A program made the position numbers and the translations under genes. Positions 4,783 through 12,222 of a stretch of DNA of 12,222 bases are shown in pieces. Below the pieces are notes generated by a model that was not told the DNA's origin, made no database searches, and saw only the letters and a program-made list of their open reading frames with translations. The DNA is from ZC4RG30 sp039929265 (GTDB lineage: Bacteria; Pseudomonadota; Gammaproteobacteria; Steroidobacterales; Steroidobacteraceae): NCBI GenBank assembly GCA_039929265.1, contig JBDSRN010000080.1, positions 1-12,222 of the forward strand, in the 5' to 3' direction. Position 1 is the stretch's first letter. Each line of letters begins with the position of its first letter.

Positions 4783-7722
4783 ATGAGTGATAGTCAAGCC
4801 CCGGAAGCGCGCGCCGTAAAGGCGCCTTCGCTCTCCGAACAGGCCGCCAGCACAGCGCTGTTTGGCAGCAACGCCCCCTACATCGAAGCACTGTACGAGC
4901 AGTATCTGGAGGACCCGCAAAGCGTCGAGCAACGCTGGCGTGAGTACTTCGAGCGCATTGCGCCGGACCGGAGCACCGAACGGGCGCATCTGCGGTTGAT
5001 TGCGCAACTCGAAGCGCGCGCAAGAGTGCCGCGCAGCGCCGGGTCGGCAACTTCGGGCAGCAACTCGACCGAGGAAAACGATAAGCAGGCCGCGGTCGCG
5101 CGGCTCATGCAGATCTACTCGAATCGGGGCCATCTCGTTGCCGACCTGGACCCGCTCGGTTTACAGGAGCGTCCGCGTCCGCGCGTGCTAGAGCTCGAGT
5201 ACACCGGGCTCACCTCTGCGGACCTCGACACCGAATACTCGACGGGCAGTCGCAGCGACGCGATTCCCAAGCGTGCAAAGCTGCGCGACATTCTCGAGCA
5301 AATGGAGCGCATCTATCACGGGCACGTCGGCGCAGAGTTCGCGCACGTGTCGGATTCCGAAGAGCGGCTCTGGTTGCAGGATGAATTCGCGCGCGGGCGC
5401 ATGCAGCAGAAGTTTTCGCCCGAGGAACGTCGCAACATTCTCTGGCAGCTCACCGCGGCCGAAGGACTGGAGCGTTATCTGCACACCAAGTACGTGGGTG
5501 CGAAGCGATTCTCTCTCGAGGGTGGCGATTCCCTGATCCCGCTGCTCGACGATCTAGTGCAGCGTGGCGGGGATGCAAAGGTAGAGGAGTTCGTCTGCGG
5601 CATGGCGCATCGCGGGCGCCTCAACGTGCTCGTGAACGTACTGGGCAAGTCGCCCTCGCAGCTGTTCTCGGAGTTCGAGGGCAAGTACGACGTCAATCAC
5701 ATGCAGGGCTCGGGCGACGTCAAGTATCACAAGGGTTTTTCCGCGGACCTGAAAACTGCCGGCGGCAACGTGCACGTTGCGCTCGCGTTCAATACTTCGC
5801 ATCTCGAAATCGTGAACCCGGTGGTCGAGGGATCGGTGCGCGCGCGCCAGGAGCGCCGTGGCGACAAGGAAGGCAATCGCGTGCTGCCCGTGCTGATCCA
5901 CGGTGATGCCGCGTTTGCGGGGCAGGGGGTCGTCATGGAGACGCTGCAGCTTTCGCAGGCGCGCGGATTCTACACAGGCGGCACCATCCACATTGTGGTC
6001 AACAATCAGGTCGGCTTCACGATGAGCGACCCCAATGATGCGCGCTCGACAACGTATTGCAGCGACGTGGCGAAGATGCTGGAGGCGCCGATCTTCCACG
6101 TGAATGGCGACGACCCGGAAGCCGTGGTGTTCGTCGAACGTCTCGCGCTCGCCTACCGGATGCGCTTCCACAAGGACGTCGTGATCGACATGGTGTGCTA
6201 CCGCCGCCTGGGTCACAACGAAGGCGACGAGCCTTCTGCCACGCAGCCGGTCATGTATCGGGTCATTCGCAAACATCCGACCACGCGCAGCCTGTACGCA
6301 GATCGTCTGATCGCCGATGGTGTTGTTTCGAAGGAAGAAGTCAGCGCCATGGTCGAGCAGTACCGCAACGGGCTTGACGAAGGTCGACCACAGGCGCGTG
6401 CCTCGCTGGGTTTGATCGGCAACAAGTTCACCGTCGACTGGAGCCGCTTCCAGGTGAAAGACTGGAGCGAGCGGGTCGCTGGCCTTGACCTGGCGACCTT
6501 GAAGAAATACGGCGAACGCATTGTCGCCATCCCCGAGTCGGTGACATTGCAGCAGCAGGTCGGCAACACAATTGCGAAGCGCCGCAAGATGGTCGCCGGA
6601 GAGCTGCCGCTCGACTGGGGCTGCGCCGAAACGCTGGCCTATGCATCGGTGCTGGATGCCGGGCACCGCGTCCGCCTCACCGGTCAGGACAGCGGTCGCG
6701 GCACGTTTGCGCATCGTCACGCGGTGCTGCACGACCAGAACACCGGCGCGAAGTACATTCCGCTCGCGCACATCAGCGACACGCAGTCGCAGTTCACGGT
6801 CATCGATTCGCTGTTGTCCGAAGAGGCGGTGCTCGGCTTCGAGTACGGCTTCTCCACCACCGATCCGGATTCGATGGTGATCTGGGAAGGTCAGTTCGGC
6901 GACTTCGTGAACGGTGCGCAGGTCGTCATCGACCAGTTCATAAGCTCGGGTGAATCGAAGTGGGGTCGCATGTGCGGCCTGACACTGTTCCTGCCGCACG
7001 GGTATGAAGGACAGGGACCGGAGCATTCATCCGCGCGTCTGGAGCGTTTTTTGCAGCTGTGCGCGGAGCACAACATGCAGGTGTGTGTGCCGTCGACGCC
7101 CGCCCAGCTGTTCCACATGATCCGCAGGCAGATGCTGCGCACGCTGCGCAAGCCGCTCATCGTGATGATGCCAAAGAGCCTTCTTCGCAACGAGCTGTCC
7201 GTCTCGACGCTCGAGGATCTCAGCCAGGGCAGCTTTGCGACTGTGATCGACGAAATCGAGGATCTGAACGTATCCCAGGTGCGGCGCGTGGTGTTCTGCA
7301 GCGGCAAGGTCTACTTCGACCTGCTCAAGCAGCGTCGCATCGAAAAGCTGCGCGACGTCGCGCTTGTGCGCATCGAGCAGCTTTATCCGTTCCCCGAGGA
7401 TGAATACGATGCAGTCTTGCGTCGCTACGCGAATGCCCAGGAATTTGTCTGGTGCCAGGAGGAGCCACAGAACCAGGGTGCCTGGTTCCAGATCCGGCAT
7501 CGCCTCATTCACTCGCTCGGCAACCGCGAGATCTTCTACGCCGGTCGGCGCCCTGCGGCGGCTCCGGCCACCGGCATCGCGAAGATTCACGAACAGGAAC
7601 AACAAACCCTTGTCGCTGCTGCGCTGCAGGCGCAGGTGCGTGACGGTATCGAGGCCGCTACCGGAAACGGGACCGCACGCATCAAGGTTGACAATGAATT
7701 GCTGAGGAAGAGTGCATCATGA
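4783..7722 (+). CDS. sucA: 2-oxoglutarate dehydrogenase E1 component
   Basis: Product of 979 residues (E. coli SucA has 933). This thiamine diphosphate (ThDP) enzyme decarboxylates 2-oxoglutarate and passes the succinyl group to the lipoyl arm of SucB, in the cytoplasmic TCA-cycle complex. The N-terminal E1o segment, with YIEALYEQYLEDPQSVEQRW at about 28-47, binds the complex core. The ThDP site shows GMAHRGRLNVL (273-283, with H276) and the cofactor motif GDAAFAGQGVV (374-384) through NNQVGF (407-412). GQDSGRGTFAHRHAVLHDQ (634-652) marks the transketolase-like pyrimidine-binding domain, and the C-terminal domain ends with a TGIAKIHEQEQ segment. About 40 residues beyond this and the longer N-terminal linker explain the extra length. 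The ATG at 4783 has no Shine-Dalgarno sequence, only CACAAGCC after a T8 tract, but family length and the E1o N-terminal motif support it. The stop overlaps the sucB start (ATGA). Confidence 0.97.
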   Translation: MSDSQAPEARAVKAPSLSEQAASTALFGSNAPYIEALYEQYLEDPQSVEQRWREYFERIAPDRSTERAHLRLIAQLEARARVPRSAGSATSGSNSTEENDKQAAVARLMQIYSNRGHLVADLDPLGLQERPRPRVLELEYTGLTSADLDTEYSTGSRSDAIPKRAKLRDILEQMERIYHGHVGAEFAHVSDSEERLWLQDEFARGRMQQKFSPEERRNILWQLTAAEGLERYLHTKYVGAKRFSLEGGDSLIPLLDDLVQRGGDAKVEEFVCGMAHRGRLNVLVNVLGKSPSQLFSEFEGKYDVNHMQGSGDVKYHKGFSADLKTAGGNVHVALAFNTSHLEIVNPVVEGSVRARQERRGDKEGNRVLPVLIHGDAAFAGQGVVMETLQLSQARGFYTGGTIHIVVNNQVGFTMSDPNDARSTTYCSDVAKMLEAPIFHVNGDDPEAVVFVERLALAYRMRFHKDVVIDMVCYRRLGHNEGDEPSATQPVMYRVIRKHPTTRSLYADRLIADGVVSKEEVSAMVEQYRNGLDEGRPQARASLGLIGNKFTVDWSRFQVKDWSERVAGLDLATLKKYGERIVAIPESVTLQQQVGNTIAKRRKMVAGELPLDWGCAETLAYASVLDAGHRVRLTGQDSGRGTFAHRHAVLHDQNTGAKYIPLAHISDTQSQFTVIDSLLSEEAVLGFEYGFSTTDPDSMVIWEGQFGDFVNGAQVVIDQFISSGESKWGRMCGLTLFLPHGYEGQGPEHSSARLERFLQLCAEHNMQVCVPSTPAQLFHMIRRQMLRTLRKPLIVMMPKSLLRNELSVSTLEDLSQGSFATVIDEIEDLNVSQVRRVVFCSGKVYFDLLKQRRIEKLRDVALVRIEQLYPFPEDEYDAVLRRYANAQEFVWCQEEPQNQGAWFQIRHRLIHSLGNREIFYAGRRPAAAPATGIAKIHEQEQQTLVAAALQAQVRDGIEAATGNGTARIKVDNELLRKSAS
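7705..7710 (+). promoter_or_regulatory. Shine-Dalgarno site of sucB inside sucA
   Basis: AGGAAG lies eight bases before the sucB ATG at 7719, within the last codons of sucA. Together with the ATGA overlap it indicates translational coupling and an independent ribosome entry site for E2. Confidence 0.7.
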
Positions 7723-8930
7723 TCGAAATCCGAGTTCCCACCCTTCCCGAGTCCGTCGCCGATGCGACGTTGGTTTCCTGGCACAAACAGGCGGGTGAAT
7801 CGGTGGGTCGGGACGAGAATCTCGCGGACCTCGAAACCGATAAGGTCGTGCTCGAAGTGCCGGCGCCTGCGAACGGTGTGATCAAGGAAATCCGGGTCCA
7901 GAACGGCACGACGGTGACCAGCGGACAGGTGCTCGCGATCATCGAGGAGGGGGCCGCCGCGTCGAAACCTGCGGCTCCTGCCACACAGTCGAGCGCCACT
8001 GCCGCGAAGGCAGCCGCACCGGCCTCTGGCGCAGCGACCGACGCCGACAAGCTCAGCCCTTCGGTGCGCCGATTGGTGCAAGAAAACAAGCTCGACGCGA
8101 GCAGCATCCCTGCTTCGGGCAAGGACGGTCGACTCACGAAGAGCGACGTCAGCAATTTCATCGATGCGGGCGGCAAGCCCGCCGCAGCGAAAACTCCGAT
8201 GCCCGCGCTACCGCCGGCTGCCGCAGGCGCACGCACCGAGCACCGCGTTGCAATGACACGTCTGCGCACGCGCATTGCCGAGCGCATGGTGCAGGCTCAG
8301 TCGACGCAGGCTTTGCTAACGACCTTCAACGAGGTCGACCTGAAAGCCGTGCAGGACCTGCGCGCGCGCTACAAGGACAAGTTCGAGACATCGCAGGGCG
8401 TGAGGCTCGGATTCATTTCCTTCTTCGTCAAGGCGACCGTCGAGGCGCTGAAGAAATTCCCGATTGTCAACGCGTCGATCGACGGCAACGACATCGTGTA
8501 TCGCGAGTACTACGACATCGGCGTTGCGGTATCAACCGATCGCGGGCTCATTGTGCCGGTGCTGCGCGACGCGGATACGCTGTCATTCGCGAACATCGAA
8601 AAAGCCATTGGCAACTTCGCCACGCGTGCGCGGGAAAGCACAATCACCATCGATGAGCTCACCGGAGGGACGTTCAGCATCACCAACGGTGGCGTGTTTG
8701 GATCGCTGATGTCCACTCCGATCGTGAATTCCCCACAGAGCGCGATCCTTGGCATGCACACGATCCAGCAGCGGCCAGTCGCGATCGATGGTCAGGTGGT
8801 CATCCGCCCGATGATGTATCTGGCTGTGACCTACGATCACCGCATCATCGACGGTCGCGACGCCGTGCAATTCCTGGTTGCGATCAAGGATGCGCTGGAA
8901 GATCCAGGTCGCATGCTGCTCGGGCTGTAG
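7719..8930 (+). CDS. sucB: Dihydrolipoamide succinyltransferase (E2 of 2-oxoglutarate dehydrogenase)
   Basis: Product of 403 residues, the normal size for SucB (E. coli 405), forming the 24-mer core of the complex. It has one lipoyl domain (residues 1-77) with the lipoylated lysine K42 in LETDKVVLEVPAP (38-50). An Ala/Pro-rich flexible linker follows (about 78-108), then the E3/E1-binding domain (about 111-149, LSPSVRRLVQENKLD), a second linker and the catalytic acyltransferase domain (about 174-403). Active-site residues H374 and D378 sit in TYDHRIIDGRDAVQFL. NEVDLKAV (204-211) and the single lipoyl domain are typical of succinyl rather than acetyl transferases, as is its place between sucA and lpdA. 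The start overlaps the sucA stop by four bases and has a good Shine-Dalgarno site. lpdA starts three bases after its stop. Confidence 0.97.
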   Translation: MIEIRVPTLPESVADATLVSWHKQAGESVGRDENLADLETDKVVLEVPAPANGVIKEIRVQNGTTVTSGQVLAIIEEGAAASKPAAPATQSSATAAKAAAPASGAATDADKLSPSVRRLVQENKLDASSIPASGKDGRLTKSDVSNFIDAGGKPAAAKTPMPALPPAAAGARTEHRVAMTRLRTRIAERMVQAQSTQALLTTFNEVDLKAVQDLRARYKDKFETSQGVRLGFISFFVKATVEALKKFPIVNASIDGNDIVYREYYDIGVAVSTDRGLIVPVLRDADTLSFANIEKAIGNFATRARESTITIDELTGGTFSITNGGVFGSLMSTPIVNSPQSAILGMHTIQQRPVAIDGQVVIRPMMYLAVTYDHRIIDGRDAVQFLVAIKDALEDPGRMLLGL

Positions 8931-8933
8931 TCG

Positions 8934-10361
8934 ATGGCCGACAAATTCGATGTGATAGTGATCGGCGGCGGACCCGCCGGTTATCCCGCTGCCATCCGCG
9001 CCGCCCAGAACAAGCTCAAAGTCGCCTGCATTGACGAGTGGAAGAATCTCGACGGCACCTATGCGCTCGGCGGAACCTGCCTCAACGCGGGCTGCATTCC
9101 GTCCAAGGCGCTGCTCGAATCCTCCGAGCTGTTCCATCGTGCGCAGCATGAATTCAAGACGCACGGGATCAGCGTCGGCGCGCCGCAGATCGACATCGCC
9201 ACAATGCAGAAGCGCAAGGCCGGCATCGTCAAGGGCATGACCGGTGGCATCGCGGGGCTGTTCAAGGCCGCGGGCGTCACGGCATATCAGGGTCACGGCA
9301 AGCTGCTGCCGGGTTGCAAGGTGCAGGTTACCGGCGCCGACGGCAAGGTTGCACAGCTCGAGGCGGGCCACGTCATCATCGCCAGCGGGTCGATCCCCAC
9401 CGAGCTCAAATCCGCGCCGTTCGACGGCAAGCGCATCGTGGACTCCTGGGGCGCGCTCGAATTCGACGCCGTGCCAAAGCGGCTCGGCGTGATCGGCGCC
9501 GGAGTCATCGGCCTCGAGCTCGGCAGCGTGTGGAAGCGCCTGGGCGCCGAAGTCGTGGTACTCGAGGCACTCGAGGCCTTCTTGCCGATGGCAGACAAGC
9601 AACTCGCCAATGAAGCGCTGCGTCAGTTCAAGAAACAGGGCCTCGAAGTGCGTCTCGGTGCCAAGGTGTCCAGTGCGAAGGTCACGGGCGATACCGTGAA
9701 GGTCGAGTACACCGATGCCCGCGGCACCCAGAGCGCGGAGTTCGACAAGCTGGTGGTTGCGATCGGCCGCCGCCCGTTCACGAAGGACCTGCTCGCTGAC
9801 GGCACGGGCGTCGCGCTCGACGAGCGCGGCTTCATCAATGTCGACGAGCATTGCTTCACCGGCGTCGACAAGGTCTATGCCGTTGGCGATTGCGTGCGCG
9901 GGCCGATGCTGGCGCACAAGGGCAAGGACGAAGCGGTGATGGTGGCGGACCTGATCGCCGGTGGCTATGGCCACATGAACTACGACATCATGCCCTCGGT
10001 GATCTACACGGCACCCGAGATGGGATGGGTGGGCCTGAGCGAAGAGCAGGCAAAAGCCAAGGGCATCAAAGTGAAGACTGGCTCGTTCCCGTTCGCCGCC
10101 AGCGGCCGCGCCAAGGCCATGGAGTCCACAGCCGGTTTCGCCAAGGTGGTCGCGGACGCGAAGACGGATCGCATCCTCGGCGTACACATCATCGGACCCA
10201 TGGCCGGCGAGTTGATTGCCGAAGCCGTGCTCGCAATGGAGTTTTCGGGCAGCGTCGAGGACCTGCAGCGAACGATTCATTCGCATCCGACACTGTCGGA
10301 GGCGCTGCACGAGGCCGCACTTGCAGTGGATAAGCGCTCGATCGACATGCCCAATGGCTGA
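8934..10361 (+). CDS. lpdA: Dihydrolipoamide dehydrogenase (E3)
   Basis: Product of 475 residues, the usual length. This FAD flavoprotein reoxidises the dihydrolipoyl arm of SucB and reduces NAD+; it may also serve other lipoyl complexes. FAD-binding GGGPAGYPAA lies at 11-20. The redox disulfide C49-C54 is in GGTCLNAGCIPSKALLESS (46-64). The NAD-binding GAGVIGLELGSVW is at 188-200, the second FAD motif with VYAVGDCVRGPMLAHKG at about 317-333, and the dimer-interface active-site pair H451 and E456 in HSHPTLSEALHEA (449-461). The longer loop before the disulfide (DEWKNLDGTYALGG) is the form seen in Pseudomonas LpdG-type enzymes rather than in E. coli Lpd. There is no clear Shine-Dalgarno sequence, so translation probably follows from sucB, three bases upstream. 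The stop is three bases from the stop of convergent relA, with no terminator hairpin between. Confidence 0.97.
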   Translation: MADKFDVIVIGGGPAGYPAAIRAAQNKLKVACIDEWKNLDGTYALGGTCLNAGCIPSKALLESSELFHRAQHEFKTHGISVGAPQIDIATMQKRKAGIVKGMTGGIAGLFKAAGVTAYQGHGKLLPGCKVQVTGADGKVAQLEAGHVIIASGSIPTELKSAPFDGKRIVDSWGALEFDAVPKRLGVIGAGVIGLELGSVWKRLGAEVVVLEALEAFLPMADKQLANEALRQFKKQGLEVRLGAKVSSAKVTGDTVKVEYTDARGTQSAEFDKLVVAIGRRPFTKDLLADGTGVALDERGFINVDEHCFTGVDKVYAVGDCVRGPMLAHKGKDEAVMVADLIAGGYGHMNYDIMPSVIYTAPEMGWVGLSEEQAKAKGIKVKTGSFPFAASGRAKAMESTAGFAKVVADAKTDRILGVHIIGPMAGELIAEAVLAMEFSGSVEDLQRTIHSHPTLSEALHEAALAVDKRSIDMPNG

Positions 10362-10364
10362 GCG

Positions 10365-12222
10365 CTAATGCATCCGTCGTGCGACCAGCACGTTCGGGAT
10401 GCGCTTGAGGCGCAGCAGTAGTCGGCTCAGTTCGTCAAGATCGCGTACTCCCAGCCGCAGCGATATGCGCGCGATGTGATCCTCCGGATCGGTCGCGCTG
10501 CTCACCCCTTCGATGCTGAGCTTCTGTTCTGCGATCAGATCGGTGACGTCACGCAACAGTCCGCGCCGATCGAATGCCTCGATCGCGATTTCCACCGGCA
10601 GCTTGTCGTCGCGATTTTCCGCCCACTCCACGCGCAGACTTCGATCGGGTCGCAGCCTGTGCATGCGCGTCGCGCTCGGGCAGTTTGCGGCGTGGATCGT
10701 GACGCCGCGACCCAGTGTCACGTAGCCCGTGATCGGCTCGGGACGCACCGGCGCGCAACACCGCGCCAGTGTGACTGGCAGGTCGCCCACCCCCTCGATG
10801 GCCACCGGTGAGCGTGCCGGCTTGATGCGCGTGCGCGTGCGCCGGGGCGTCGACGTCGGCACGTCCTCTGGCGCCGGTTCTTCCGCTCTGTGCTTCGCAG
10901 CATCAGGGGCGGTTTTCGCATCGAGTGCGCGGAACCACGCCCGCACCTTGGCGCGACTGCGGTTTGACACCAGATAGCCTTGATCCGGCGCGAGCCAGTC
11001 GCGACTGGGCGCACCGGTCTTCGCGGTAATGATGTCCACCACGTCACCGTTGGCGAGCGCATGCGTGAGGGGCACGATGCGCCCGTTGACCCTCGCACCA
11101 CGACAGCGGTGCCCGAGCCCGGTGTGCACGTGGTATGCGAAATCGAGAGGGGTAGCGCCACGCGGCACATCGATCACTTCGCCCTTGGGTGTGAGCGCGT
11201 AGATGCGATCGTTGAACAGGTTGCCGCTGATCTGCTGGATGAAATCCTGCTCGCCGTCACCAGCGGCAGAGGCGCCACTGAGCAGACCTCTTAGCCACTG
11301 GATCTTGCGCTCGTATGATTTATCCTGCGCGGCCCCTTCCTTGTACAGCCAGTGAGCCGCGACACCGAGCTCTGCGTGCTCCTGCATGTCTGGCGTGCGA
11401 ATCTGGATTTCGAGCGAGCGCTCTTCCGGTCCGATTACCGCGGTGTGGATCGAACGATAGAAGTTGCCCTTGGGAGTCGCGATGTAGTCGTCGAACTCGC
11501 CGGGCAGATACGGCCACAACCCATGCACGACCCCGAGTGCGGCATAACACTCGCTCACGGTAGCGACGATGACGCGCACTGCGCGCACGTCGAACACATG
11601 CTCGAATTCGAGCTGCTTGCGCAGCATCTTGCGATGGATGCTGTAGATGTGTTTGGGCCGCCCGGTCACCTGCGCGTGCACCCCGGCTTCGGCGAGCTGC
11701 GTCGCAAGCAATTCGCAGACGCGCTGGATGTAGCGCTCGCGATCGGCGCGCTTCTCGTTGAGCGCTGCCGCGATGTGGTGATATGCGTCCGGCTCGAGGT
11801 CGCGGAACGCGAGATCCTCCAGCTCCCATTTGACGTTCCAGACACCGAGGCGGTTGGCCAGTGGCGCGTAGATCTCGCGTGATTCCAGCGCCAGGCGCCG
11901 ACGCGCGTCCGCATCGAGCCCCTTTGCGTGGCGCACACGCACGAGCTGTGCAGCCAGGCGCGCGAGCACCAGGCGCGGATCGCTCACCACGGCGAGCAGC
12001 ATCTTGCGCAACGTCTCGGCCTGGCGCAGGTTCAGACCCTGCGCGGCGGACCAGCGGCTGCTGAAATCCAGCTCGCCGAAGCGAGTGAGTTCGCGCAGGA
12101 GTACGGTGACCTGGGGGCCGACCAGCGCGGTGATGCGCGCGGTATCGTCCGGCGTGATGGGTCCGGGATGCGCGCCGCGGATCAGAACGGCCTGAGCGAG
12201 CGCGGTGTCACGCGTCAGCGTC
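10365..12222 (-). CDS. relA: (p)ppGpp synthetase RelA, missing its N-terminus
   Basis: The reading frame is open to the right edge (618 visible codons); the true start lies outside, and a TTG at 12011 is internal. The enzyme transfers pyrophosphate from ATP to GTP or GDP on ribosomes during amino acid starvation. Domains from the edge: the tail of the HD region (first ~100 visible residues), where RGAHPG (12162-12179) stands in place of the HDxxED hydrolase motif; the synthetase domain with RPKHIYSIHRKM, FDVRAVR, EFDDY (11484-11498, the EXDD form of monofunctional RelA) and EIQIRT, with both catalytic acids present; TGS (about 10970-11210); a 44-residue Ala/Pro/Arg-rich linker (10800-10931) where E. 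coli RelA has a helical domain; a zinc-finger-type segment with ARCCAPV and a later Cys; and a C-terminal ACT domain. It converges on lpdA. The RelA rather than SpoT call rests on the HD and EXDD features. Confidence 0.92.
   Translation of the reverse strand, partial: TLTRDTALAQAVLIRGAHPGPITPDDTARITALVGPQVTVLLRELTRFGELDFSSRWSAAQGLNLRQAETLRKMLLAVVSDPRLVLARLAAQLVRVRHAKGLDADARRRLALESREIYAPLANRLGVWNVKWELEDLAFRDLEPDAYHHIAAALNEKRADRERYIQRVCELLATQLAEAGVHAQVTGRPKHIYSIHRKMLRKQLEFEHVFDVRAVRVIVATVSECYAALGVVHGLWPYLPGEFDDYIATPKGNFYRSIHTAVIGPEERSLEIQIRTPDMQEHAELGVAAHWLYKEGAAQDKSYERKIQWLRGLLSGASAAGDGEQDFIQQISGNLFNDRIYALTPKGEVIDVPRGATPLDFAYHVHTGLGHRCRGARVNGRIVPLTHALANGDVVDIITAKTGAPSRDWLAPDQGYLVSNRSRAKVRAWFRALDAKTAPDAAKHRAEEPAPEDVPTSTPRRTRTRIKPARSPVAIEGVGDLPVTLARCCAPVRPEPITGYVTLGRGVTIHAANCPSATRMHRLRPDRSLRVEWAENRDDKLPVEIAIEAFDRRGLLRDVTDLIAEQKLSIEGVSSATDPEDHIARISLRLGVRDLDELSRLLLRLKRIPNVLVARRMH

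Noticed and set aside
5554..7026. 490-codon open frame on the minus strand opposite sucA.
   Set aside because: sucA is certain on the plus strand. The antisense translation has no recognisable motif and a composition typical of antisense of GC-rich genes.
8583..10310. 575-codon open frame on the minus strand opposite sucB and lpdA.
   Set aside because: It is the shadow of GC-rich codons in two certain genes. The translation is rich in His, Arg and Asp without any domain pattern, and it spans the sucB-lpdA junction.
12009..12011. TTG at 12011 as the start of relA.
   Set aside because: The frame stays open upstream to the window edge and continues to encode RelA-like sequence (AAQGLNLRQAET just before it), so the real start lies beyond 12222.
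1..12222. A defence system, mobile element, CRISPR array, biosynthetic cluster or tRNA.
   Set aside because: Every larger stretch is accounted for by recognised housekeeping or common genes. I saw no transposase, integrase, phage gene, regular repeat spacing or cloverleaf-like sequence.

Overview
The window looks like an ordinary chromosomal segment from a high-GC proteobacterium, most likely a gammaproteobacterium of the Steroidobacter/Xanthomonas-like kind. This placement is inferred from the sucA-sucB-lpdA order, the Pseudomonas-type lipoamide dehydrogenase, a separate monofunctional-type RelA, strong GC bias at third codon positions and TAGAAT-like -10 boxes. No rRNA, tRNA, CRISPR array, insertion sequence or phage gene was seen, and coding density is very high, with no gene-free stretch longer than about 113 bases.

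Left part (1-3286): the 5' end of a DHA2-type MFS drug exporter gene runs off the left edge on the minus strand. Directly upstream lies a decayed LysR-type regulator that still reads as a 112-codon ORF but has lost most of its interior. It is divergent from an intact pirin gene, the usual partner of this LysR subgroup. Next is a lipoprotein M48 metalloprotease with TPR repeats (BepA-like), probably acting in outer-membrane protein quality control.

Middle (3288-4669): cysQ (3'-phosphoadenosine 5'-phosphate phosphatase) converges on the protease gene with one base between stop codons. It is divergent from a small three-helix membrane protein of the DUF5658 type.

Right part (4783-12222): sucA, sucB and lpdA form a compact operon encoding the complete 2-oxoglutarate dehydrogenase complex (E1o, E2o, E3), which turns 2-oxoglutarate into succinyl-CoA in the TCA cycle. 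The sucA leader carries a small hairpin followed by eight T residues and no Shine-Dalgarno sequence. lpdA converges, with three bases between stop codons, on a relA gene that runs off the right edge. This RelA keeps its (p)ppGpp synthetase residues, lacks the hydrolase residues at the position visible, and appears to lack the helical domain between TGS and the zinc-finger region.

No clearly novel multi-gene system is present. The items most worth a second look are the internally deleted LysR gene, the sucA leader, the domain-reduced RelA, the probably leaderless genes and the tightly convergent gene pairs.
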